A stretch of 48,698 bases of DNA from contig JAUIJH010000022.1 of the NCBI GenBank assembly GCA_030431335.1, forward strand, positions 1 through 48,698, written 5' to 3'. The notes beneath the pieces are model-generated. The model did no database searches. It was not told where the DNA came from and saw only the letters and a program-made list of their open reading frames with translations. Below are positions 16,636 to 24,693 of the stretch, piece after piece. Made by a program: the position numbers and the translations under genes. Source of the stretch: Alphaproteobacteria bacterium. Its GTDB lineage: Bacteria > Pseudomonadota > Alphaproteobacteria > Rhizobiales > Amorphaceae. The number at the start of each line of letters is the position of its first letter. Within the stretch, counting starts at the first letter, position 1.

Positions 16636-18417
16636 CTAACCAAGCCTTCGGTAGGCGGCCGCAATCACATGGAAGGCGGCTTTCTTGTCGGTCTTGTTGC
16701 GGTCGATGAGGCCTTTGAGATTGTAGCCGCGCTGTAATTCTGTCTGCCGGCGCTCGCTGCGGAAATCGTAGAGGAGCCACGGGAAATAGCCGGCGATGTA
16801 GGGGACGTCCGCCACGATCTCGAGCTGGCGGGCGTGGACGTGGGCCTGGTGCGCCTCGCTGAAGAGGCGGCCCGGTTCGCCGGCGAAGCCGGTGACCGCA
16901 TCGGCGCCCGTCTCGGAGATCACGACGGGCTTGTCCGGGGCGGAGTTCGCCAGGAGGCGCACGAGGCCGTCGAAGTCCGGCTCGTACCATCCGAAATATT
17001 CGTTGAGGCCGATGACGTCGACAACCGCGGTGAGCCGGTCCGCGATCGAGAACGTCTTGCGGTCGATGAGGCAGGCGGCGGTCACGAGGCGCGTGGTGTC
17101 GAGCGCGCGAGCCGTCTGCGCGAGGTGGGACAGGAAGGCGAGCCGCGCATCGGTGTCGGCGTTCTCGTTGCCGATCGACCAGGCGATGACGCTGGCCCGG
17201 TTGTGGTCGCGGCGGATCAACTCGCTGAGCTGCGCCTGGGCGTCGGCCAGCGTGTCGGGGTTGGCAAAGTCGATCGCCCAGTAGACGGGGATCTCGGCGA
17301 TCAGGAGGAGGCCCATCTCGTCGGCGAGTTCGGCGACGCGCTCGTGGTGCGGGTAGTGCGCGAGGCGGATGGCGTTGGCGCCGAGCTCCTGAGCGTGGGT
17401 CAGCCGCCGGCGGATGTCGCGATCGTCGGTGGAGCGGCCGAGCGCGACGTCGTCCTCGTGGCAGCACACGCCCTTCAGCCAGATCGGCTCGCCGTTGAGG
17501 AGGATCGCCCGGCCCTCGGTGCGGATCTCGCGGAAGCCGACGCGGTCGGCAACGGTGTCCTCGCCGGTGGTGAGGCGGCAGTCGTAAAGGCGCGGCCTGT
17601 CGGGGCGCCAGAGCTCGGGCGCTGCGTCGATGACCGTCTGCCCTTCGCCAGCCACGATGGGGATGGTCCATGCGCCCAGCCCGTCGATGGCGAGGTGCGC
17701 CTCGAGGTCGACGGGTTCCGACAAGGCGATGCGCACCGCCACGCGCGAGAAACCGCTGCCGGGAACCAGCGCAACCTCGAAGGCACGGACGAAGACCGGA
17801 GGCAGACGCACCAGGGCGACCTCGCGGTGGAGGCCCCCATAGTTGAACCAGTCGAAGTGGGTCATCGGCACGCGGTCCGGCGCGCGGCGGTTCTCCACCT
17901 GGATCTGCAGCCGGTTCGGGCCGTCGCGCAGATGCGGGCCCAACTCCACGAAGAACGGTGTCGAGCCACCGCGATGGCCGCCCAGGAACGCGCCGTTCAG
18001 GAAAACACGGGCGCGATAGTTGGCGGCGCCGACACGCAGCATGAACCGTTCGCCGGGGGCAAGCGTCGGCGCGATGTCGCGGGTGTACCAGACCGACCCC
18101 TCGAAATAGGTCCACTCGGGCTTCAGGAGGTTGAAGGACGATGGGACCGGGACCGTCTGCCAGTCGCCGCCGTCGTAGTCGCGCGGCGTGGTCCAGGTGT
18201 CGGGCGGGCTGGGGTCATCCGCAAACCAGCGTTGGCGAAGGCCCTCGTCGAAAAGGTCGAGGGCGAAGCGCCAGGGACCGTCAAGCGGCTCCACGCCGCG
18301 CCCGCCCATGAAGACCGTGTCACGCCAGTCCACGAGGGCTCCGAAGGGGGCGGTGTAGTCTTCGTCGTGGAGGTGGGCGAAGGGGTCGTGCGGGGTCTCG
18401 CCGTCGTCGTGCGTCAT
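16636..18417 (-). CDS. Glycoside hydrolase family 2 enzyme (beta-glucuronidase/beta-galactosidase-like)
   Basis: Cytoplasmic glycosidase of 593 residues, the size of beta-glucuronidases. The N-terminal sugar-binding jelly roll is at about 40-190 (WQTVPVPSSFN, then FEGSVWYTRDI and ARVFLNGAFLGGHRGG). An immunoglobulin-like domain follows, then the catalytic barrel from about residue 300 (VGFREIRTEG, LLNGEPIWLKGVCCHED). The acid/base Glu418 is in WSIGNEN and the nucleophile Glu502 in VVISETGAD. No signal peptide is present, so intact glycosides must be imported first. The ATG overlaps the stop of the preceding toroid gene by one base. The exact sugar is unknown; the SET rather than SEY motif leaves galactosidase or glucuronidase open. 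Confidence 0.93.
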   Translation of the reverse strand: MTHDDGETPHDPFAHLHDEDYTAPFGALVDWRDTVFMGGRGVEPLDGPWRFALDLFDEGLRQRWFADDPSPPDTWTTPRDYDGGDWQTVPVPSSFNLLKPEWTYFEGSVWYTRDIAPTLAPGERFMLRVGAANYRARVFLNGAFLGGHRGGSTPFFVELGPHLRDGPNRLQIQVENRRAPDRVPMTHFDWFNYGGLHREVALVRLPPVFVRAFEVALVPGSGFSRVAVRIALSEPVDLEAHLAIDGLGAWTIPIVAGEGQTVIDAAPELWRPDRPRLYDCRLTTGEDTVADRVGFREIRTEGRAILLNGEPIWLKGVCCHEDDVALGRSTDDRDIRRRLTHAQELGANAIRLAHYPHHERVAELADEMGLLLIAEIPVYWAIDFANPDTLADAQAQLSELIRRDHNRASVIAWSIGNENADTDARLAFLSHLAQTARALDTTRLVTAACLIDRKTFSIADRLTAVVDVIGLNEYFGWYEPDFDGLVRLLANSAPDKPVVISETGADAVTGFAGEPGRLFSEAHQAHVHARQLEIVADVPYIAGYFPWLLYDFRSERRQTELQRGYNLKGLIDRNKTDKKAAFHVIAAAYRRLG

Positions 18418-19562
18418 CACGCGAGCCTTGTCGTGCGGGCGTAGCCGATGCCGATCATGCGGCGGAAGCGCCAGGGGTGCCAACGTGGCCACAGGAGGTC
18501 GGCGATCATCGCAATGGCGATCCAGCGGAACCACGTGGCGAAGGTGTTGGAGATCCCCTGGGGTTCCTCGTAGCCGCGCACCCAGCCGTCGAACCGCAGG
18601 GTGCCGGCGTCGATGTCGGCAAAGCCGCCGTCCGCGTTCTGTGCGGCCAGAAGCGCGGCGAGCTTTTGTCGGAGCGCCGCCTCGATGGGCGCGCGTTGGT
18701 CGGTGAGCGTGGCGGCGGCGTGGGTGAGGAGGTCGGCCATGTCGACGTCGATGCAGGCGCTGATCGTGCGGCCCGTCGGCAGGGTGAGCGTGTAGGCCGT
18801 GGCTTCTGCCTGGTGGGGCAGGGGCCGGCCCAGGACGTACCACAGGTGGAAGGCGTGCATGGCGCCGGCCATCGCGTGGAGGAGACCGATCTCCGACGTC
18901 TGGTCGTCGCCCCAGAAGCCGGTGGCCGGGTTCTGCGCCGCTTCCAGACGCGCGAGGAGGTGGTCGATCGCCGTCTCGGCGCGGCGCGTGTCGGCGGGGT
19001 CGCCGAAGCGGGCGATCAGCAGCAGGAAGCTTGCCAGGTTGACGAGGTTGTTGCCCTCCTGCCAGGGGTCCGACCAGTCGCGCCGTGCGAGCCAGGCATC
19101 AAGCCGCGCGGTGTCGAGATATGGCCTCGCAAAGGCGAGTTCCGGCGCGCGCGCGGGGTCCAGCATCTCGATGGCGCCGAGCGTGTAGTTGGTGACGTGG
19201 AAGTCGATATAGGCCCAGGTGTCGGCGAGGTCGGGGCGCTTGTAGACCGCGTCGTCCGCCATGCCGGGCACGCGAAAAATGCCGTCGGGGCGGCGGTGGC
19301 GTTCGAGCCAGGCCACAGTCTCCGCCCGTCCCGCCTCCGGCAGCGCGCCTAGGAGGGCGAGGCAATGGACGGCGTTATAGGTGCCGGGCAGCAGCATGCC
19401 GGGCCACCGGGCCGGGTCGTGGGCGGGCGAAAAGCGGTGCGCATGCGGCGCGACCTTGGGCTCGGCCAGTGTGCCCAGCCAGCGGACGGTGCGCTCGCGC
19501 GCCTCAAGGATGCCCGCCTTCAGCCGGTCGTCCTCGGTCCCCCTCACGACGGCGTCATGCAT
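18417..19562 (-). CDS. Alpha/alpha-toroid (prenyltransferase/squalene-cyclase-fold) protein in a glycoside operon
   Basis: A 381-residue soluble protein with QNxxxGF repeats typical of the terpenoid-cyclase/prenyltransferase toroid: AAQNPATGFWGDDQ at about residue 215 and AAQNADGGFADID at about 320, plus ERHRRPDGIFRVPGMADD nearer the N-terminus. The DxDD motif of squalene-hopene cyclases is not seen. It is joined to the MalG-type permease before it and to the GH2 gene after it by one-base TGATG overlaps, so it is part of the glycoside system. A role as glycoside hydrolase, epimerase or lyase of alpha/alpha-barrel type is possible. I do not recognise a specific family. Confidence 0.7.
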   Translation of the reverse strand: MHDAVVRGTEDDRLKAGILEARERTVRWLGTLAEPKVAPHAHRFSPAHDPARWPGMLLPGTYNAVHCLALLGALPEAGRAETVAWLERHRRPDGIFRVPGMADDAVYKRPDLADTWAYIDFHVTNYTLGAIEMLDPARAPELAFARPYLDTARLDAWLARRDWSDPWQEGNNLVNLASFLLLIARFGDPADTRRAETAIDHLLARLEAAQNPATGFWGDDQTSEIGLLHAMAGAMHAFHLWYVLGRPLPHQAEATAYTLTLPTGRTISACIDVDMADLLTHAAATLTDQRAPIEAALRQKLAALLAAQNADGGFADIDAGTLRFDGWVRGYEEPQGISNTFATWFRWIAIAMIADLLWPRWHPWRFRRMIGIGYARTTRLA

Positions 19563-20395
19563 CACTTCACCGCCCCTTCGGCGACGCCTTCGATCACCCG
19601 GCGGTGGGCGAGGAGGAACACGATCGTCGCCGGGATCGTCGTCAGCGCCGCGAGCGCCATGATGCCTTGGAAGTTCACGCCGAGCTCGCCGTTCATGTTG
19701 AGGAGCGCGACGGGCAATGTGTACGTCTTGGGGCTGCGCGAGATGACGAGCACGGGGAACCACTGCGACCAGTTGAGGAGGAAGGTGATGATGGCGACTG
19801 TCGCCACCACGGGTGCGGAGACCGGCAGCACCACGTAGCGCAGCACCGAGATCTCGCTCGCCCCGTCCATGCGCGCCGCGTCGATGATGTCGCGCGGGAT
19901 GCGGCGGAAGAACTGCTCGAACAGGAAGAACTGGATCGGCCCCAGCGCCAGGAAGAGGACGATGCCCGTCATCGTGCCCAGGAGCCCGATCTTGAACATC
20001 ACGATGTACACCGGAATGACGAGCAGCATGTAGGGGTACATGATGGTCAGCAGGAAGCCCGAGCGCAGCAGCTTCATCGGCCAGGGATCCGGCAGGCGCA
20101 CCAGCGCATAGGCGCCGAGCGCGGTGATGACGACGCTGAGCACCGTCGACAGCCCCGTGACGAGAACGGAGTTGAGCGCATAGACCCAGATCGACTGGCC
20201 GCCGATGCGGGCGACCTCCTCGAAGGCGCTGAAATCGAGCGTTTCAGGCCACAGGGCGAGCGGGTTGGTGAGGATCGCCTCGGTGGAGCGGAAGGCGCCG
20301 AGCAGCATCCACCAGTAGGGGTAGAGGAAGAAGATCGTGACAGAGATGGCGACGGCGTAGGCGAGGATGCGCAGGGGAATCGCGGGCGTGTTCAT
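19562..20395 (-). CDS. CUT1 ABC transporter permease (MalG type)
   Basis: Inner-membrane subunit of 277 residues. An N-terminal helix (YAVAISVTIFFLYPYWWML) and further helices are evident, and the EAA loop reads IIDAARMDGASEISVLRYVVLPVS. It starts with a one-base overlap (TGATG) on the MalF-type gene and ends with one on the toroid gene. It pairs with the permease at 20395-21315. No ATPase gene lies in this operon, so an ATPase encoded elsewhere must drive it. Confidence 0.95.
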   Translation of the reverse strand: MNTPAIPLRILAYAVAISVTIFFLYPYWWMLLGAFRSTEAILTNPLALWPETLDFSAFEEVARIGGQSIWVYALNSVLVTGLSTVLSVVITALGAYALVRLPDPWPMKLLRSGFLLTIMYPYMLLVIPVYIVMFKIGLLGTMTGIVLFLALGPIQFFLFEQFFRRIPRDIIDAARMDGASEISVLRYVVLPVSAPVVATVAIITFLLNWSQWFPVLVISRSPKTYTLPVALLNMNGELGVNFQGIMALAALTTIPATIVFLLAHRRVIEGVAEGAVK

Positions 20396-21315
20396 CAGGC
20401 GGGCTCCCGCTGGTCGCCGATCCGGTAGGCGACGAGCGCCACCACCGCGACGATGGCGAAGAGCACCGTCGCCATCGCCGTCGCCTCGCCGTACCGGCCC
20501 TGATCGAAGAGCTGGTAGGCGTAGTAGGAGACGAAGTTGGTGGTTCCGTTCGGCCCGCCCTTGGTCATGATGACGATGACAGTGAACGTCTTCAGGAACT
20601 CGATGATCGCGTAGACCGTGTTGATGAGGAGCGCGGGGCGGAGCTGCGGCAGGATCACGTACCACAGGATCTGCCGGCCCTTGGCGCCGTCCATCTTGGC
20701 CGCGTCGACGAGCGCCCGGTCGCACAGCGCGAGGTTGGCGAGGAAGATCACCGCGTAGAAGCCGGTGTGGTGCCAGAGCTCGGCGACGAGGACGGCGATC
20801 ATCGCCGTGTCGACCGAGGCGATGCCGCCGAACGCGGGCAGCCCGAGGAGGGCGAGGAACGCGGTCACGGCGCCAAAACTCTGGTCGTAGAGCCAGCGCC
20901 AGACGACGTAGCCGGCAAGGTCGGGCGTGACGACGGGCAGGAACATCGCGATCTTGAAGAGGGTGCGGCCCCAGGTGATCGCCTTGGAGCTGATGACGAG
21001 CGCATAGCCGAGCGCAAAGGTGACGTTGGCGGCGACCGCGAACGCCGTATAGACGAGCGTGCGCCACAGCGACTCGAGAAAGATCGGGTCGGACAGGATT
21101 TTTCGGTAGTTGTCGAACCACACGTAGGTCGGCTCGGCCCGGAGCGCGGTGGCCGACTTGGTGAGCGACACGTCGATCGACAGGATGATCGGCCACAGCC
21201 CGAAGACGATGGTGAGCGCCGCGAACGGCAGCGCGAAGAGATAGAACACCGCCTGCCGCGGCAGGGCGAGGGAGGGTCCCCCTCGGGCCGGGGACGGGGC
21301 GCTCACGGATGTCAT
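20395..21315 (-). CDS. CUT1 ABC transporter permease (MalF type)
   Basis: Inner-membrane subunit of 306 residues with six predicted helices, the first at about residues 25-50 (QAVFYLFALPFAALTIVFGLW). The EAA-type loop is ALVDAAKMDGAKGRQILWYVILPQLRP. The KGGPNGTTNFVSYYAYQLF segment near the C-terminus is a family landmark. It follows the binding-protein gene after 97 bases that hold a perfect stem-loop, and overlaps the MalG-type gene by one base. Confidence 0.95.
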   Translation of the reverse strand: MTSVSAPSPARGGPSLALPRQAVFYLFALPFAALTIVFGLWPIILSIDVSLTKSATALRAEPTYVWFDNYRKILSDPIFLESLWRTLVYTAFAVAANVTFALGYALVISSKAITWGRTLFKIAMFLPVVTPDLAGYVVWRWLYDQSFGAVTAFLALLGLPAFGGIASVDTAMIAVLVAELWHHTGFYAVIFLANLALCDRALVDAAKMDGAKGRQILWYVILPQLRPALLINTVYAIIEFLKTFTVIVIMTKGGPNGTTNFVSYYAYQLFDQGRYGEATAMATVLFAIVAVVALVAYRIGDQREPA

Positions 21316-21372
21316 GGGGCGAGCCTTCTAAGGCGGACCGGGCTGCGGGGCGAGCCCCGGCGGCGGCCGGCT

Positions 21373-21395
21373 GTCCGGCTCGCTACGAGCCGGAC
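21373..21395 (-). promoter_or_regulatory. Intercistronic stem-loop after the glycoside binding-protein gene
   Basis: GTCCGGCTCG and CGAGCCGGAC are exact reverse complements around a 3-base loop, giving a 10-base-pair stem 18 bases past the binding-protein stop. No T-tract follows. It resembles the mRNA-stabilising hairpins found between binding-protein and permease genes in other sugar ABC operons. Confidence 0.65.
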
Positions 21396-21412
21396 GTTGC
21401 GTTGGACGCCAG

Positions 21413-22696
21413 TCAGTCGGCGAGTTCGGCCTTCAGGTCGCGCATTTCCGCGGCGGTCTCGGCGATGAAGGCGTCCCAGTCCGCGGGCGGATTGGCGATG
21501 CCGTCGAGGAGCTTGCGGTGGTAGGCCGCTTCGAGCTCGGGGTAGAAGGGGTGGACGGATTCGGGGAAGTCGTACGCCTCGAGCGGCCCCTTGGAGCCGG
21601 CGAAGTACTGGCGCCGCTCGGAGAAGGCCGAGATGTCGAGGTCGTCGCGCACCGCGGCGCCGACGGTTTCGAGGCTCGCCTGCTGCGCCGGCTGGGTCAG
21701 CATGAACTTGGCGAACTCGACGGCGAGGTCCTTGTGCGGCGCGTTCTCCGGCACCGCGACGCCGCGCATGCCGCCGATCACCACCTTGCCCTCTTCGCCC
21801 TGGTGGGCGGGCCAGGGGCCGACCACGAAGTCGCCGTCCAGCACGTCCGCGCCATCCCACTTCTTCACGTTCCAGTCGCCGACGCGGAACATGCCGGCGC
21901 GCCCGCCCTCGATCACCTGGTACATCTCGCCGAAGGAGTGGTTGATGGTGTCCGGCGCGACGTAGCCGTAGTCGGTGAACGTCTTCAGGAACTCCTTGAG
22001 GATGGCGGCGTGCTCGGGCTCGTCGACGACGATGTTGCCCTCGGGGTCGATCAGGGTGTTGCGCACGCCCGAGCCGAACATGAAGAGGTCCAGCATGTGG
22101 ATGAGGTCGCGCGGGTTGGCCGCCTCCAGCGCGAAGCCGAAGGTGTCGTCACGCCCGTTGCCGTCCGGGTCCTGCGTCTTGAACGCCTCGGCGACGGCCT
22201 TCGCGTCCTCCCACGTCGCCGGCATTTCCATGCCGACCTTGTCGAGCCAGCTCTTGCGGGCGCCAAACCCCATCTGCACGCGCTGGATCGGCAGGATGAT
22301 GGTCTTGTCCTTGTAGGCGGCGACGCGCATGTCGGCCTCGGAGAGGAAGTCCTTGTCCTCGACGCTGCCCAGAACGTCCGAAAGGTCCATGACGCGCTCG
22401 GTCTGGTCCTCGATGCGGATCACGCGCTCGTAGTTGTTGTAGATGAGGTCCGGCGCGGTGTCGGTGTTGATCGAGGCGATCACGCGGCCGAACCACTGGT
22501 CCGTCGGGTAGGACACCGACGTGACGGTGACGCCCGGGTGCGTCTTGGCGAACTCCTCGCCGAGGCGCTCGAACCAGGCGATGCCGTTGTCGCCGAGGTC
22601 GTGCCAGACCGTGAGTTCCTGCGAGAGCGCCGGCGATGCGACGACGAGCGCCGCCGCAGCGTAGGCGCCGATGAGGGCGCGCTTGATGGTGGCCAT
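21413..22696 (-). CDS. CUT1 ABC transporter sugar-binding protein of the glycoside locus
   Basis: Periplasmic receptor of 427 residues. The signal peptide is MATIKRALIGAYAAAALVV with cleavage near PALSQ. Family-1 features follow: LTVWHDLGDNGIAWFERLGEEF, then APDLIYNNYERVIRI, and a late GRAGMFRVGDWNVKKW block. An AGGGAGGAAC ribosome site precedes the ATG. It is the first gene of a five-gene operon (receptor, two permeases, toroid protein, GH2 enzyme) and diverges from the LacI regulator at 22822. With a cytoplasmic GH2 enzyme at the end of the operon, the ligand is probably a glycoside or oligosaccharide. Confidence 0.94.
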   Translation of the reverse strand: MATIKRALIGAYAAAALVVASPALSQELTVWHDLGDNGIAWFERLGEEFAKTHPGVTVTSVSYPTDQWFGRVIASINTDTAPDLIYNNYERVIRIEDQTERVMDLSDVLGSVEDKDFLSEADMRVAAYKDKTIILPIQRVQMGFGARKSWLDKVGMEMPATWEDAKAVAEAFKTQDPDGNGRDDTFGFALEAANPRDLIHMLDLFMFGSGVRNTLIDPEGNIVVDEPEHAAILKEFLKTFTDYGYVAPDTINHSFGEMYQVIEGGRAGMFRVGDWNVKKWDGADVLDGDFVVGPWPAHQGEEGKVVIGGMRGVAVPENAPHKDLAVEFAKFMLTQPAQQASLETVGAAVRDDLDISAFSERRQYFAGSKGPLEAYDFPESVHPFYPELEAAYHRKLLDGIANPPADWDAFIAETAAEMRDLKAELAD

Positions 22697-22754
22697 CCGT
22701 TGTTCCTCCCTGAATTGACCCGTGTATTGCGGCGCTTATTTGCTGCGCCTACCG

Positions 22755-22783
22755 TTGGGAAAACGATTACCCTTGGTTAGAAT
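22755..22783 (+). promoter_or_regulatory. Candidate lacI-type gene promoter with operator between -35 and -10
   Basis: TTGGGA (22755-22760), 17 bases, then TAGAAT (22778-22783), 39 bases before the regulator start. An imperfect palindrome centred on CG, GGGAAAACGATTACCC (22757-22772, 12 of 16 positions symmetric), fills the spacer. This is the usual LacI/GalR operator form. It lies in the divergent gap and could also repress the glycoside operon. Confidence 0.55.
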
Positions 22784-22821
22784 ACACCTGCCTGATCGCA
22801 GGGCGCAAGCGGGAGATTTCG

Positions 22822-23832
22822 ATGGCGGACGGTGAGCGGCGCGATCGGCGCAAGGGGCAGGGGCCATCGATCCAGGCCGTCGCAAAGCGCGCGGGGGTCT
22901 CTGTCGCAACGGTGAGCCGCGTCCTCAACGGGATCGAGGCGCGCTACTCGGAGACGACGCGCCGCAAGGTGCGTGCGGCGATCGACGAGCTCGGCTATCG
23001 CCCCGCGAGTGCCGGCCGCACGCTGCGTCGCGGCGAAAGCCACGTCGTCGCGGTGCTCGCGGCGAACCTCGCCAACCCGGCGATGGCGGCGATGGCGGCT
23101 TCCACCGAGCGGGCGCTGCGCGGCGGGGGCTACCTGATGGCGCTGTGCGACACCCAGGACGACCCCGCGATCCAGGACGAGTACCTCCTCGAAGCGCGGG
23201 CGCAGCGCGCGGCGGCGATCGTGTTTCTCGCCGCGGTCGAGAGCGAAGGCCTCGCCGCGGTGCGGTGCGGGGCGGAGCGGTTGGTGTTCGCCAACCGGCG
23301 CGATCCGTCGCCTGCCGGTCACCCCTTCGTCGGCATCGACAACGCGGCCGCGGGGCGCGACGCCGCCGCCCGCCTGCTCGCGGCCGGGTGCAGGCGGATC
23401 GGCCTCATCCACGGCGACCTCCGCTCGTCCGCCACGGCCGAGCGGCGCGATGGCGTGGTGGCGCTGCTGTCGGCCGAGCCGGGGGTGCGCCTGGAAGCGG
23501 TGGAGGGCTTCGGCTCCCACCTGGAATTGGGGTTTTCGGGGGTAGGGGACATTCTCGAACGCATGGCCGACATCGACGGCCTCTGCGGCCTCAGCGACCT
23601 GATCGCCCTCGGCGCGGCCCGGCGACTGCGCGAGAGCGGGCGCGAGGTGCCGGACGACGTCTTCATCGTCGGCTTCGACGGGGCGCCCTTGAACGCCTGG
23701 ATCGCCCCCTGGCTGACCAGCGTCCACATCCCCTACGACGCGTTCGGGCCGGCGATCCTCGAGGCTTTGTCCCACGCCGATCGGCCCACCGGCCAGGAGA
23801 TCATACTTCCCTACGCGCTGACCCGCGGCTGA
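22822..23832 (+). CDS. LacI/GalR-family transcriptional regulator
   Basis: A 336-residue repressor-type protein. The helix-turn-helix and hinge are at about residues 14-68 (IQAVAKRAGVSVATVSRVLNG, then RRKVRAAIDELGYRPASAG). The periplasmic-binding-like effector domain follows (HVVAVLAANLANPAMAAMAA, then FVGIDNAAAGRDAAARLL). It diverges from the glycoside ABC operon with a CG-centred operator-like palindrome in the gap. It most likely releases DNA when the imported sugar binds. It converges on matR with 15 bases between stops. Confidence 0.95.
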   Translation: MADGERRDRRKGQGPSIQAVAKRAGVSVATVSRVLNGIEARYSETTRRKVRAAIDELGYRPASAGRTLRRGESHVVAVLAANLANPAMAAMAASTERALRGGGYLMALCDTQDDPAIQDEYLLEARAQRAAAIVFLAAVESEGLAAVRCGAERLVFANRRDPSPAGHPFVGIDNAAAGRDAAARLLAAGCRRIGLIHGDLRSSATAERRDGVVALLSAEPGVRLEAVEGFGSHLELGFSGVGDILERMADIDGLCGLSDLIALGAARRLRESGREVPDDVFIVGFDGAPLNAWIAPWLTSVHIPYDAFGPAILEALSHADRPTGQEIILPYALTRG

Positions 23833-23847
23833 CCGAAGCCGCTTCCG

Positions 23848-24528
23848 TCAGACGGCGGCCTGCCGGCGCGATCCTTCGGCGGCCATGTCGAGGCTGGCGA
23901 TGAGGCGGTGGAACTTCTCGCCTTGCACCGCGACGTGCACGCGGATCGCGGCGGCCGCGCGTTCGCCGTCGCCCGCGATGAGGGCGGCGACGATCTCCTC
24001 ATGCTCGGCCATCGACTGCGCGAGGCGGCCGCGCAGCCTGAGCTGCAACCGGCGGAACGGCTTCAGCCGGCGGTGCAGGTTGATGCATTTCTGCTCGAGG
24101 AAGGCGTTGCCGGATTGCGCGTAGATGATCCGGTGAAAGGTCTCGTTGTCGCGATAGTATCCGTCCGTGTCTTGCGCATCCAGGCTCGCCCGGCACGCCT
24201 CGTTGTTGCGCTTGAGCTCGCCCAATGCGGCGTCGCTGATCCTGACCGCGGCGAAGCGGGCGGCCGCCGCCTCCAACTCGGCCATGACCTCGAACATCTC
24301 GACGAGTTCGACCGGCCCCGGCTGGCGCACGAACACGCCGCGGCGCGGGTATTGGACGAGAAGCCCCGACAGCGTGAGGCGTTGCAGCGCCTCGCGGATC
24401 GGCGTCCGCGACACGCCGAAGCGCTCGGCGAGTTGCACCTCGTCGAGCCGTTCGCCGTCCGCGAACGAGCCGTCGACAATGAGATCCTCGAGTTCGTCGG
24501 CGATGATGTCGGAGCGCTTTCTGTCCAT
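23848..24528 (-). CDS. matR: GntR-family (FCD) regulator of malonate catabolism, MatR-like
   Basis: A 226-residue FadR-subfamily regulator. The winged helix is at about residues 5-70 (IADELEDLIVDGSF, then LAERFGVSRTPIREALQRLTL), and the all-helical FCD effector domain follows (ETFHRIIYAQSGNAFLEQ, then AEHEEIVAALIAGDGERA). FCD regulators usually bind a small carboxylate, which fits malonate. The ATG at 24528 is preferred; an in-frame ATG at 24543 lies inside a candidate operator. It diverges from the TRAP-matAB operon, the same layout as known rhizobial mat loci. The symbol rests on this context. Confidence 0.85.
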   Translation of the reverse strand: MDRKRSDIIADELEDLIVDGSFADGERLDEVQLAERFGVSRTPIREALQRLTLSGLLVQYPRRGVFVRQPGPVELVEMFEVMAELEAAAARFAAVRISDAALGELKRNNEACRASLDAQDTDGYYRDNETFHRIIYAQSGNAFLEQKCINLHRRLKPFRRLQLRLRGRLAQSMAEHEEIVAALIAGDGERAAAAIRVHVAVQGEKFHRLIASLDMAAEGSRRQAAV

Positions 24529-24535
24529 TCTTCTG

Positions 24536-24551
24536 GATACCATCGGGTATC
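24536..24551. promoter_or_regulatory. Candidate operator near the matR start
   Basis: GATACC-ATCG-GGTATC, a perfect 6-base inverted repeat just before the chosen matR start codon. Its position would suit autorepression. The GTATC-type half sites are compatible with GntR/FCD proteins, but no binding data can be inferred. Confidence 0.4.
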
Positions 24552-24596
24552 GCGCGCACGCAATGCCGCTGACTTGGGACGCAATAATCAGGCGAT

Positions 24597-24620
24597 TGCA
24601 TACAAGGCGCTTGTCATGCA
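24597..24620. promoter_or_regulatory. Candidate operator of the malonate operon
   Basis: TGCATACAAG and CTTGTCATGCA flank GCG and are reverse complements except for one inserted C. The site lies 73 bases before the TRAP receptor start, in the divergent gap, so it could control both matR and the mat operon. ACAAG/CTTGT half sites resemble those of FCD regulators. Confidence 0.45.
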
Positions 24621-24693
24621 CACCAACGCCTGCAACGATGGAAGGCAGACCGGGTCCACCGGCTGACAGAAAAAGACCAGGGAGAGAATAGTC

